This document shows positions 1 to 13,200 of a stretch of DNA of 64,000 nt, piece by piece. Origin of the DNA: Stereocaulon alpinum (Eukaryota; Ascomycota; Lecanoromycetes; Lecanorales; Stereocaulaceae); assembly GCA_018257865.1 (NCBI GenBank), contig JAEUBA010000108.1, positions 1 through 64,000 of the forward strand, in the 5' to 3' direction. Under the pieces are notes generated by a model. It saw only the letters and a program-made list of their open reading frames with translations. It was not told the DNA's origin and ran no database searches. A program made the translations under genes and the position numbers. Numbering within the stretch: position 1 is the stretch's first letter; each line of letters starts with the position of its first letter.

Positions 1-3000
1 TTATAGTCTACTAGATAATCCCCTTAGGGATTCCTTTTATCCTTAAGTTATAAAGTAGCCTTTTATAGGATATATTATTAAATACTCCTACTATATCTAG
101 TAATAGTAAACTCGCTACGTTATCCTTACCTTAGTTCTATATTATATAAATTAAATCTATAATAGTCTTTAGGGCTATTTCTACTAAATATCTCTTCCTA
201 CCTCCTATCTAGTATTTTAGGAGTAGGTAATTTACTTTAGCTATTCTACTAAGTTATTTTACTATTACTATCTCTAATACTTTCCTAAGTATATCTAATA
301 GTATAATAGGTTAATAGGCCTTAGGCTTAGAGTAATTAGTCTTCTTCAGCTTCTTTAGTATTACTATATTCGCTTCGCAGAACTTCTTTAGGTAGTATCT
401 ATAATCTAAGTACGCTTAAAATACCCTTTAAAAGGTCTCCCCTATTTCTATATATATCGCTCTTAGGAACCTATTTAGGATCCTTAAAATCCTTAGGGCC
501 TTATCTGCTACTAGGTACTAAATTATATCCCTTACCTCCTTTATAGTAATCTCGCTATTTATTATAATAGGCTTTAGGTAATTAGCCCCCTTAATATCTA
601 TTAGGTCTATTAGGGGTAAGGGCGGGAAGAGGACCCTCCTTAAGGCCTCTACCTTCCCTTTAAAGTCTATCGCTTTATTCCCGTTCCCGTCTTTAATAGC
701 TGGGAATTATAGTAGCTCTTTAGGGCGTATACTTCTCTCCCTTCCTTACTTAATAAGTTACTATACTCCTCCTAACCTTAGTAATACTCTATAGACCCCC
801 TCTTAAAAAGCTATTATCCTAGTCTTTTATAGGATAGTAACCTTTTTCCTTTTAGTCTAGTAGAGAGCCTCCTTAGTCTATATATTTCTACTATAGCGGT
901 AGGCCTTAAGCGCTGCCTATAACGCCTTAGTAACTCTTATATATACCCTATTCTAATATAGTTTAGCTCCGGTATAGGGTTCCTTAAATAGGATAGTATT
1001 CTCTACTACCTCCTATAGCGCAGCTATAAGCTTATTAATATATAGGTTAATTACTTCCTCTAAGTCTAATAAGTATCTACCTATAACCCTATTTAGGATC
1101 CTTATATATTTCCGGATCTCCTCGCTAGTTACCTCTATCTCTATCCTTTTCTAAGCTCTCTTCTAGTATACCTAGCGCTCGCTTTAGGTCTATTCTAGCT
1201 CTATTATAATTAGTATATAATCTAACCTTATATTAAGGTCTTCTCTTACTCTATACTTCGCTATTATATTATACGCGCCTTCGGTTAGGAATATAAGGTT
1301 AATAGCGCTCTTTAAGCCCCTACTTTACTATATAACTAACTTCTCTAGTAGTCTAAGGATTATCCCCTTCTCTCCTACTACTTCTAGTAGCCTATCTACT
1401 ATTATATAGTATATAGCTTATCCTAAGTTATTCTATTAGGGGTAGTATAGGTTAAAATCCCCTACTATAATATATTCGCCTTCGCTTTCTAAGGCCTCCT
1501 TTAGCCTTAGGATAGTTATAGGGTTATCTACTAATATATAGCTTACTAGCGAAGGGTTATAGATATTATATACCTATACCCTCTCTACTATTAGCTCCTT
1601 AGTATTTTCGTCCTTAATATTAGTATTATTTTAGGTTCTCTTAGTCTAAATCTATAATAAGTATAAGTCGCCCTTCTAGTACTCTACCCCCTAATCGTTA
1701 GGATCTATCCTTTTATTTACGTAGAAGTATATTCTAGCCTTTAGGTCTCCCCTATAGGCTAGGTAGAACCTACTTATACTTATATTATATAAGGTTCTAT
1801 TTATTAGGTTATATACTAGCTCTTAAATCGCTAATACGTCTATATCTTTTATATCTTTATTTTTAAGAAGTAGTACTATTACTATATCCTTCTTCCTCTA
1901 TATATTATACTATAGTATTTTCAGGTAGGGTATATTCCTTATTAGGTAAAGGCCGCTTAGATATTCTCCTATATTTAGGTAGTCTTAGTAGTCTTTACTA
2001 CTCCTAAAGTCTATTTAAGGGTATTCGTTAGACTAATCCTCTCTATAGATAGGGGCTATTACCCTTATTCTACTTTAAAGAGGGTTATTAATTATCCCCT
2101 CTTTACTACCTCCTTAGTTCCTTTCTAAGGCTTATCTATTATATCCTCTAAGGCCTTCCTCTTCCCTTTAGAGATTACTTTACGCTACCCTTTTAAGCTA
2201 GTCCTTTTTAGTATCGCTAGTATAGGCCTTACTAAGTATTACTTTAGGGTCTCTTTAAAGTATTTTAGCTTATACTTAATTCTCTACTTAGCCTTAGTAT
2301 TCTCCTTTTATTAGATTAAGTAGGTTTTACTCTATATTAGGTACTCCCCTTTATATACTACGTACTTAGGCTTACTGCTAGCTTTTTCTATATAATTATT
2401 AATTATATAGTTTTAGGCGTATATCCTATAGTAGGTAGGGTATTTATACGCTTTAGTAATATATCTATACCTATAGTAGTTAAAGTACTACTTAGGGGTA
2501 GCTTCTCTCTCCTAGTAATTATAGAAGAGGAGGCTATTCTCTACTACTATCCCCTCTATAATAAGCTAGTTCGCCGCCTTTAGGCTTAGGACCTTAATTA
2601 TTAGTATAGAGAATCTCTTCTCCCTCCTAAGTATATCTAGCTTTAATATAAATATAGGCTATTTAGCCTTTATTATCTCTAACTCTAAGTAGAGCTTCTT
2701 ATTATCTTTTCTTAGAGTTTTAAAGATCCCCTATTAGTCCTTTATATCTATTATCTTTTCTACTCTATAGATCGCTACTATTACTATCTTTTAGAGGACT
2801 CTTATTAACCTATAGAGTCTCCTTACCTACTTATTATCCTTCTCTAACTCCTCCCTAGCCTTTACTAAGGCTATCTAAAGAATAATATCCCCCCCTATAG
2901 TCCTCCTTACTATAATAATCTCCTTAGCTACTCCCCCTACTCCCCTAAATATTTATACTAGTTAGGGAAGAGTTACTATAGCTATCTATATCTTTTCGCT

Positions 3001-3580
3001 AGTATTATTAATCCTAACCGTTACCTACTTCGCTTTCTTAATATCTTCTACCTTAGGTATAGCTAGGTAGATAGTATTTTAGCCCCTTTAGGCTATATAG
3101 GCTATATCCGCTTAGCTATTATTTACCCTTTTAGTTAGGTAGTCTTTACGCGTTAGTTAGCTATAGTACTCCTTTATAGCGTATCTTTTAGTAGTATTCT
3201 CCTATATATACTCCGTAATCCTTTCTACTATATTCTAGAAGAAGCCCTATATAGTCTTATTTATATTTACCTATAGTATCCCTTAGACCTTTTCTATAAA
3301 CTCTAGTAGTACCTATTTCGTAGCCTTTATATACTATATTCTTTCTTTAATTCTTTCCCTACCTTAAGGGCCCTATAGACCTTTAATAGGTTTCTACTAT
3401 TATTACTATCGCCTTATTATCGCGTTAGGACGCGTTCCTTATCCACCTTTACTACTAATACCTCCCTTCTCTCCTTCCCCCCTATCTCGTATTATTTTAC
3501 TAGGTTCGTAACCTAGTATAATCGCTCGTCTAGCCTAGTAGGCCTATTCGCCCGTTATACTCGTTATCGTCGCTATTATT
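1..3580 (-). mobile_element. Tad-like LINE retrotransposon, 5' portion, heavily RIP-mutated
   Basis: Read on the minus strand, the stop-riddled sequence still shows a LINE order. An ORF1-like region carries a CCHC zinc-knuckle relic near 2415-2500, with Cys and His codons turned to Tyr but the spacing kept. An apurinic endonuclease follows, with the readable motif VGDFNL near 1440-1480. Reverse-transcriptase motif A lies at about 70-125 (LLLLDI..VFNNI, the LINE 'LLDVKGAFDNV' block). The remaining RT lies beyond base 1. CpA/TpG is nearly absent, so every long frame is broken by TAA/TAG. The 5' end is placed near 3576 because a second copy (15560-15907) shares sequence up to the same point. Gag-EN-RT order and zinc knuckles fit the fungal Tad clade; the clade name is inference. 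Confidence 0.8.
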
Positions 3581-4222
3581 CGTTTATTCTAGAATTCTTA
3601 AAAGAAGGTCTACTAAGACTCTATTAACTATTAAAATATCTTTATTTTTTCGTATTATACGTACTTAGAACTTTACCTATATAATATTATCTGCTCGACT
3701 GTATATTATAACACTTTTTATACGCTTTCTAATAACGCCGGAATTATCAAAATTGATATAGTTTTAACGAAGTTTTACTCTAATTAATATTTTCTATACT
3801 GGTTCTTCCTATACGGATCTATTCCGCCTAGGGTTTATTATTTTCGATATCTATACTTCTCAGTCCTTTTTTTATTACTCTATAGATTATTTCTATATAT
3901 ATAGCTAATAATATCCTACTATTAGTAATATCTTAATCTAATCCTACTTATCCTATTATAGATAAGCTGTACCTTATACGAAAGCTACGGAATTAGAAAC
4001 GCCCTAACTACGTCCTTAACGAGTCTACTCCTACCGATTTATCCCTACTAACTCTACTACCTCTAAAGAGGCCTCGCACGGCTCCTACTGAGCGTAGTAA
4101 TACTATTAATAGTAGGATAAGAAGTAGGATACGACCTAGGGCTAGTAGAAAGACTAGGGCTACCCCTAACTAACCTCTACGCGAAAATACCGTCCCTTCC
4201 CCTAGGAGCCCTTCCCTAGCGA

Positions 4223-4444
4223 TGTTATAGGCTAGCCTTTCGTTACTTGCTAGTCCTTTATTACTTGCTAGTATTTATATACGTTAGCGTTAATCTAACG
4301 CTAGGCCCCTTTAGCCTTAGCGCCTACTAAGCCGCGTCCCTAATATATTATATACACGCTCTATATATATAGCTTTCCTTCCTTAGATTTATTCTCCTAG
4401 TCTAATAACACCCCTATTAACTCGCTCTAGGCCGGCCCCTAATA
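4223..4444 (+). repeat. 5' LTR of Gypsy 1 (222 bp)
   Basis: Begins TGTTATAG and ends CCCCTAATA. The matching 3' LTR ends CCCCTAACA, so the original terminus was TG...CA. I count seven differences between the two LTRs, all C/T or G/A changes in CpA/TpG context. Confidence 0.93.
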
Positions 4445-7400
4445 TTAGAATAAATCTTATAACTTACCCCTGCCCTCGTAAGTATATTAGCGAGGTTAAA
4501 TAAATAATATAAACCTACTTAGTATTCGACCCTACTAAGGTAGTAGAAGAAACTAAATAACCTGCTAGAGGTAAAGACTATAAGGAGTAGTTACTAGTAG
4601 ACGAAGCTATTAGGACGGTACTTTAAAGCTGAAGAGGCACTAGCCTATAAACTATCGATAATTAAAAGAGGCTACGGCCTACTACTATAATATTACTAGT
4701 ACTAGCGGGTGTTAAAGAAAATTTCTATAAACCTAATAATATAATTCTAATCCTACTATAGTAACCCTACTTACCTAAATACTAGGTACCTTAGTCTTCG
4801 TCCCTCTACCTACCTATCCACCCTACCTAAATTCGCTACCGTATACTCGTATACTATCTCGTAAGAGTATACGCTAAAGCGTACCTCCTAACCGTCTAGG
4901 ATTCTTATCTAGAAGCTAATCCCTAGTACCTATACCCTCTCCTTTAGATCCCGATAACCCCTTACCCTTAATCGAAACTTCTAAGCTAGAAGACGTAGAG
5001 GACTTAAGCTCTAAGGAAGCTACTGAAAAAATAGTTACTATACCCCCTCCGCTAACTACTAATATAGGTGATACGCTAGCCTTTACTAAGGCTTAGACTA
5101 CCTTTATAATAACTACTATCTAAGCTGCCGTAGCGGCGGCCCTTATAGTAAATACCCTCCCGCCTACGCCTCCTAATCCCTAATATTAGTAGAGAGCCTT
5201 TACCGCTAATCTCTAGCTATTAATAGACTATTACCTTCCTAAGCCTACCTCTAGTAGCTCTCCTATTAATCTATCTAAAATTAAGTATCCCTGTAATCGT
5301 TTCAGCAATTATAAGGGTAAGGTTAAGTATAATTCGTAGAAGATAGTAATAAAGCTATTTATTAAGGAATACCCTACTAACTTCTAAGAAGGATTAAAGT
5401 AAGTCTCTACCTACTTTAAATACTCCTCTAGCGAAGCTTAAACCTTAATCCTTTAGTATATAGATCCTAATTATATAAGCCCTACTAAGAACGCCTCTAA
5501 TATCTTAAAGATACTAGACTAGCGTTTTTTTAATTATAATTATATCTAGTCTACCCGCCTTATATATTATAAGCTTAAAATAGGATTAATAACCTATAAT
5601 AATTTCCGGATTAAATTTACCTAGCTCGTAATTATAGGAAAAATTAATATAAAGCGCTAGTTCGAGGATCTATATAAGAAAATCTCCCCCGCCCTAAAAA
5701 GGGATATCCGTACTAAGAAATATAAGATAAATAAGGACTATACTACCCTTAACGAGTTCCTCGCAGTCGCCGATCGGGAGATACGTAATATTAGAGCTAA
5801 AGAAGCTGCGATAAAGCCTTATCTAAATACTAACCCTTATAGTATCCTTAAGATAAGGAGCTAGCGAGCCCCCTTATCTACTCTAATCCCTTATATAAAC
5901 CGCTAAGTTACCTTTAGAGGTATAACTACCCGCTCCCCCTCTAATACCTATAAAGAGGAATATTATAAGGAGGAGCGTCCTATATTAAAGGATAAGCCGA
6001 AGTATTTCTATTATAATAAGGAAGGCTACTTCGCTACCGAATACCCTAAGCGTCTTTATAAAGCAGTATAAGAAGTCGCTAGCGAAGACGAGGACGTTAG
6101 AGATACTAGAGAAATTAAGGAGTTATTAGATTCGGAAAACTAGCTATCCTTAGGGAAGTCGCCCCTAAGGACCTACTATTCTTATTATCTATAGAATTCT
6201 ATAATCCCTTTAGCAGACGCTTATTTATATATCCTATTACCTTAATAGCTTAGGATAAGGAATATAAATTAAAAGCTCTTACTAATACTAGTGCTACTAT
6301 ATACTTATTTATTAATAAAAAAGAAGTATAAATCCTTTTTAATACCCTTAATATTATCCCTATTCCCCTTTCTAAACCCCGATACCTTTACGGATATAAT
6401 AGTAAAATACGAAGGAAGCCTATTACCTATACTATTTATCCCTTAATACGGGTTAGCGACTATATAGAGTCTACTATACCTATACTTATTACTAACTTAG
6501 GTAATTAATATATTATCCTTAGTAAGCTATAGATAAATAAGTATAAGGTCCTACTAGATATAGCAGATAATCGTATTATCTTTATACTAAGGCGTTACGA
6601 CTATACGGGTATACCTACGCCTAAGCCGCCTACCTCCAGTCTAGGAGTTAAAGCTAAATTAACTACCTTAAAGCCGGTAAAGTCTACTAAGATCGCTGTA
6701 GTAAAACCTAAGCTAAAGAAGGTTAGCCCTACTTAGCCTACTCCTCCCCCGCCTAAAGAAAATAAGGCGTTAGATATTAGTTAAATTAGTATAGTAGCCT
6801 TCCACCTGCTAGCCTAGAATCTAAAGAAGTATTAAGTTTAGTGCTTCTCTATAACCCTTACTAGAATAGACTATTAACTAAGAAAAGACGTTCTAACGGA
6901 AGTAATACGCGAGACTACCGTCTATACTAAGGACGATATTAAAAAGAAGCTCCTAAAGGAGTACTACAACTTAATTAATATCTTCGATAAAGATAAGGTA
7001 AAGGTTCTCCCTCCGTATTAACTATATAATTATAAGATTAAATTGGAGCTAGGGAAGAAGCCACCGCAGAGCTAACTATACCTAATATCTAGCTTTAAGC
7101 TATAAAAGGTGAAAGAATACCTTAAAGAGAATCTAAAGAAGGGCTTTATCTTACTAAGTACTACTCCGTACGCGTCCCCTATACTATTCGTATAGAAGAA
7201 GGATAGTAGCTTAAGATTCTACGTAGACTACCGTAGACTTAATACTATTATAATTCGGAACCGCTATCTAATCCTATTAATTAAAGAAGCCTTAGCTTAT
7301 ATAGTAGGTTATAAGTACCTTACTAAGCTCGATATTATTACTATATTTAATAAGCTCAGAATATATCTAGATAGTAAGGACTATACTACCTTTACTACTT

Positions 7401-10038
7401 CTTTCAGAGCGTTTAAATACTATATATTACCTTTTAAACTAACCGGAGGCCCTACCTCCTACTAGTAATATATAAATAATACCTTATTCAAATATCTTAA
7501 CGACTTTTACTAAGTATACTTAGATGATATCCTAATTTATAGTAAGACTAAGAAGGAGTACTAAGAGTATATTAGAAAGGTCCTTATATAACTATACGAA
7601 GTAGGCCTTTAGGTAGATATCGATAAATACGAGTTCTATATATAAGAGACGAAGTTTTTGGGATTAATAGTATCTACTAGTAGACTGAGAATAGACCCTA
7701 ATAAGGTTAAAGTAGTTACTAACTAAGAAACCCCTACCTACCTAAAGGAGATATAAGTATTCGTTAGCTTCTATAACTTCTACCGTCGATTTATTAAGGA
7801 CTTCTTAAAGACGGTGAAACTACTAGTAGCGCTTACTAAAAAAGATTACCCGTTCTATTAGTCTAAAGTATATTAATCGGCCTTCGAAGAGATAAAGGAT
7901 CTAGTAACTAGTACCTTAGTACTAAGGTACTATAAAAGATCTTAACTAGCGGTACTAGAGACCGACTCCTTAGACTATATTAATAGCGGAGTATTATTAT
8001 AAGCGGATAATAATAGGGTATTATATCTAGTTATATTCTATAGTAAGAACTTACTACTAACAGAATATAACTACGAGATCTATAATAAGGAACTACTAGC
8101 GATAGTTCGCTACTTAGAGTACTAGCGCCCTAAACTTAAGTTAACAGACATCCCGATTTAGATCTTTACCAACTATAAAAGCTTAGAGTACTTTATATAA
8201 ATAAAGGAGCTTACCCGCTATTAAGCTAGATAGGCTGAGAAGTTAGTAGACTATAACTTTAAGATTATATACCGCACTGGGAAGTCTAATAGGAAAGTAG
8301 ATACCCTAACTAGGTTACCTAACTTAGTACCTACGGATAAGGATAACTTATATCTAAAGTACTAGTATTATATACTACTATTACCTAAGTATTTCTAAGG
8401 CTATAATCCAACCTTCTTAGTTAAGGAGGGGGGTAAGCCTACGGAGGAGCAAATTAATATACTAATAGATAAGGACTTACCCCTCTATACTAAAATTACG
8501 TTAGTAAATTAGGATAATAAGGACTATATATAGGTCTAAGAGGCTATTAAGAAGAATCCCACCTAGATCTTCGATAGTATTAATCTAAGGCACTGCTCCT
8601 AACGCTATTATACGCTCTTCTATAAAGAACGCCTTTAGGTCCCTGCCTTACTAGAGCTTTATATCGAGCTTATAAAGGAAAGCTATAATCTCCCCGTAAG
8701 CGGTTACTTAGGAAGAGACCGTATACTAGAGATTCTAAAGCGTTAATTCTACTAGCTAGGTATAAAAGAGGAAGTAGTACGCTATATCCGTAACTACTAT
8801 ATATATTAAAGAAGTAAAGTATTAAGAGATTAGTATAACAGACTCCTATAACCCCTACCGACTCTAGAATAGCGTTAGTAGGATATCTTAATAGACTTTA
8901 TTACTAGTCTCCTAATATCTAATAATCGCAACGCTGTTTATATACTAGTAGATCGCCTTACTAAGGAACGGTACTACGCCCTATATATAGCTACGGACGA
9001 AGGAACCTCTATAGAGGCTACGGTAGATATCTTACTTAACTATATCTTCCGTACCTACGGTCTGCCTAATTTAATAGTATTAGATTAAGGCTTATAGTTT
9101 ATCTTATTAGTATAGAAGGCCTTATATAAGCGGTTACGAATTAAAGTAAAGCTATCTATAGCGTTCTACTCGGAAACTAATAGATAAACCGAAAGGGCTA
9201 ATTAGGATATTAAGCGATAATTAAGGATATACTACTCCTATATATAGGATAATTAGTTACGTTAGCTACCTATCGCTAAATTTACTAATAATAACGCTAT
9301 CGCTAACGCTACTAGTATATCTCCTTTCTTCGCTAATAAAGGCTTCTATCCCTGTATATCTTTCTCGCTGCTAACAGAGCCCGGCCCCTCCGCTTAAGAA
9401 AGGACGTAGGCTGCTAAGGCTAATAATATTACGGATAAAATAGTAGATATATTAGAATTTATTAAGGAATAGTCCGCCTAGAGCTATAAAAGGATAACGG
9501 ACTAGGCGAATCGCTACTAATCTAATATATCCTACGAAGTAGGAGATTTAGTCTTCCTATCTAGTAGGAATATTACTACGGTATAGCTAAGTAAGAAGCT
9601 GGATAATAAGATACTAGGGCTATTTAAAGTTATAGAGAAAGTAGGATATTCCTACCGCTTAAAGCTCCTAGTAAGTATACGGATCTATAATATATTCTAC
9701 CCTAGCCTATTACGTAAGGCTGTGAGCGATCCCCTACTTAGATAACGCGCTGAACCGCTAGGGCCGGTAATTGTCGATAATAAAGAGGAGTAGGAACTAG
9801 ATAAGATATTAAACGCCTAATAGATAGGTAAGAACCGCCGGCTATAGTTCTACGTCTAGTAGAAAGGCGAAGCGAAACCTAACCGTTAATAGTATAATAC
9901 GGATAGTAATAAATTCGAAAACGTAGCTAATATTATCGCGGATTTCTATCGCCGCTACCCTAGAAAGCCTAGTAGTCCCAGCTAATAGGAAACTACTTAT
10001 ATATATTAGGGTCGATACTTTCTTAAGGGGGGGGGTAA

Positions 10039-10260
10039 TATTATAGGCTAGCCTTTCGTTACTTACTAGTCCTTTATTACTTACTAGTATTTATATACGT
10101 TAGCGTTAATCTAACGCTAGGCCCCTTTGGCCTTAGCGCCTACTAAGCCGCGTCCCTAATATATTATATATACGCTCTATATACATAGCTTTCCTTCCTT
10201 AGATTTATTCTCCTAGTCTAATAACACCCCTATTAACTCGCTCTAGGCCGGCCCCTAACA
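10039..10260 (+). repeat. 3' LTR of Gypsy 1 (222 bp)
   Basis: Direct repeat of 4223-4444, beginning TATTATAG (RIP-altered TGTTATAG) and ending CCCCTAACA. The target duplication AGCGA follows at 10261-10265, where the Helitron sequence resumes. Confidence 0.93.
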
Positions 10261-13200
10261 AGCGATAGCTTAACTATAGATAAGCGCGTAGACAGTCCTT
10301 AGTAAGCGCGATAATAATATAAACGGTAGCAACTAGGGTAGTATAAGAGATAGAGTAGGGAGGAAGCAGAGGGCGGCTTTAAATACTCGTAATCTAAATA
10401 CTATACTAAGGGATATAGAGCCTAGGAACTATTTAGGTTAGCTTTTTTAATATCTATCCTATAACTCCTACCTTCGTAGCTATTCGGCGATATAGCGTAA
10501 TAGCACCCCTATTAATCTAAGGTTATAGGTAGTAATCTTATAAAGAGTCCCTCTACTAGCTCCTACTCTAGAAGATATTACTAGGTTAGCGCCTACTAAG
10601 TTTATAGATATTAACTTAATTACTCCCCTACCTAAACTAGTATACTCTAAGCGTACTCTACGCTACTACGCCTACTAGGAACGAACTATAGAAGACCGTA
10701 GCCTAGACTACCCTAGTCGCTAGCGTAGCCTATATTAGCTGAGGAATAGGGCTACGTTCTAGTTATATAGGGACCTAGCTGCAGCTAAAGACGTAAAGCT
10801 CTTTATAATTAATAAAGGTTTTTATAATATATTTAATACCTACCCCTACTATACTGCTTAGTCTTAGCCTATAGAACGTAGGCCTGATAATTAGTAGCTA
10901 TACTATAATAATAGGAAGAATAATTAGCTACCGCCTAATTAATTATATAAGCCGGAAGAGGTTAATCTATTACCTAATAGACCGGAAAAGGACTATAAGC
11001 TTATAGCGCGTAAAATAAATAACTTACTCTATAAAATTAAAGATATCTTAGTAGATAGGTACCCTATACGCCGTAGGACTACTTATAGTAAAGAGTTTAT
11101 TTAAAATATAATTAGCTATAATAACAGCCTCTCCTTTACTAGTAAGGTAGCTAATAATATTAACTTTAATATAGGCTATACTACGTTCCGAATCTAAGGG
11201 TTAGTCTATTATTATATAGGGCCTCTTATACCGGATAATAGCGAACGGGCGAAGTTTACTTAAATCTATACCCTAGACGGTATATAGGAGTAACTGGATA
11301 CTTAGTAGTACTATTTAGGGGGTATAGATCTAGCTACCCTTACTTAGCTATAGTATATCCTATATACTATTAATCCGTATACTTAAGGTTTTAAGACTTA
11401 CTTCGATCGTATAAAGGAGGATAAGGAAAGATATCTAATTAAGATAATAAGTATACGTATTTAGTAGCTTAATCTAAAATATTAAAATAGGGGTATATAT
11501 AATCGCCCTATATCTACTAAGGTCGCCCGTATTATAATTATACCTACTAATAGGAAAAAGGGTTATATTAAACGTAATATCTGTATAGAAACTAAAGAGG
11601 GGGGTCTTATAATAATCCTAAAGTAGTATCCTTTTTATATAGCTTTATAGTATATCTTACTATTCCTATTTAGCGAGTAGTTATAGTATAATTATATCCT
11701 ATTAGCCGGTCGACAGCTTCCTAGCGATTATCTACTATATATATCGCAGCGTAATTATACCGCTGGTATACTATCTCGCTATAACTTCCAGTTTTCGGAG
11801 GATCTAGAGTAAGAAGATAGTAGTAACGACTTAGAGTAAGAAAACGACCTTAATACTAATAGCGATAATATACCTTAGGGGTATAGAGGATCTATATAAT
11901 TAATAAGACGTTAGTTTTATATAAAGTAGATATAGGTAAGTATCTTTTATTACCCTAAGTTAGATTATAATATTTTTAGGTCGGAATATCTTCCTTCTAA
12001 ATCTAACTATACTATAGATCCGTTTACCTTACTTTAGTTATATACTAGATAGGGGGCGTCTTTTTAGTTACTAGGTTACTAATATCTAGGCTTTAATTAA
12101 GATAAACGATCTAAATTAGTATAGGCGAAATAAGTAAACTATCTAAGCCGACTGCTACTTAGGGCTTATAGATAGGCTTAGTACTAACCCTAGTATCTCT
12201 CTTAAGGATTTTAGGTCTAAAGTAACTATACTACTAGCTACGATACTAAAAAGCCTACGATATATAAAGGCGAAGATATAAGACGTAATAACGATCGTTT
12301 AGAAAAGGGGTAAACCTAAGTACTTTATTACCTTTACGTATAATCCTAAGTAGCCTAATATTTAAAATCTACTAAAGCCTAGCTAGATATAAGAGTACCG
12401 TTATAATCTAACGGCCCGTATATTTAAGCAGAAGCTTAATAAGCTTATATACGACCTCCTTAAGCTCTATATACTTAGTATTAATATTACTTATTACTTT
12501 ATAATTAAGTTTTAAAAGCGAGGACTACTATACGCCTATATTTTATTAATTATATAGGAAGAGGATCGGATTTATACTATTAAAGATATTAATAGCGTCG
12601 TCTAAGTATTTATACCTAATAAAGGAGCTGATAAGAAGCTTTATAAGTTAGTTCTATAATATATAGTCTATAATCGCTATACTAGTAACCCTAATAATAT
12701 ATACTATAGTAAAGAGAAGAATTATTATAGTAAGAGCTTCCCTAAGGATTTTTATAACTAGACTAAGTTCGCCCCCGATAGGAGCTACCCTTAATATAAA
12801 CATCTATTTACGGAGCCTCTCGAAAATATAAATATTAATAATAGATAGGTTATTCCGTATAATCCCTATCTATTAAAGAAATATAGTAGCTATATTAATA
12901 TTAAGATCTATAGCTCTATTAAGTCGGTTTTCTATCTATATAAATACGTCTATAAGGGCTTAGATTAGGCTAATATTACCCTAACTTAACGTAGTAAGTA
13001 CTATAATAATAACCCTACTCCTTTAGGGTAGCCTAGGTAATAAGGTAAGGAGGTAGATAAGATTACTAAGTACTATTTAGCTCGCTAGATTAGCTCCGTA
13101 GAGGCCGTATAGAAGCTATTATTATTTAGTATAAGTATAATAAAGCCTTATATAGAGCGCTTATAGATCTATCTACTAGATTAATAATATATCCTATTTA

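Larger units (their letters stand above)
4223..10260 (+). mobile_element. Gypsy chromovirus 1, complete with LTRs, nested in the Helitron
   Basis: Two 222-bp LTRs bound the element and a perfect 5-bp target duplication AGCGA (4218-4222 and 10261-10265) flanks it. Plus-strand relics follow the Gypsy order: gag with a CCHC zinc knuckle at 6000-6044, reverse transcriptase (FYVDYRRLNT near 7211-7246, YLDD-type VYLDDILIYS near 7515-7545), RNase H at about 8030-8105, integrase (DFIT near 8890-8905, VDRLTKE near 8945, second catalytic Asp near 9075), and a C-terminal chromodomain at about 9790-9985. A polypurine tract (AAGGGGGGGGG) precedes the 3' LTR at 10025-10035. Every frame is interrupted by TAA/TAG created by CpA-type RIP. 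The chromodomain at the end of integrase places it among chromoviruses, which in other species target heterochromatin. Confidence 0.92.
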
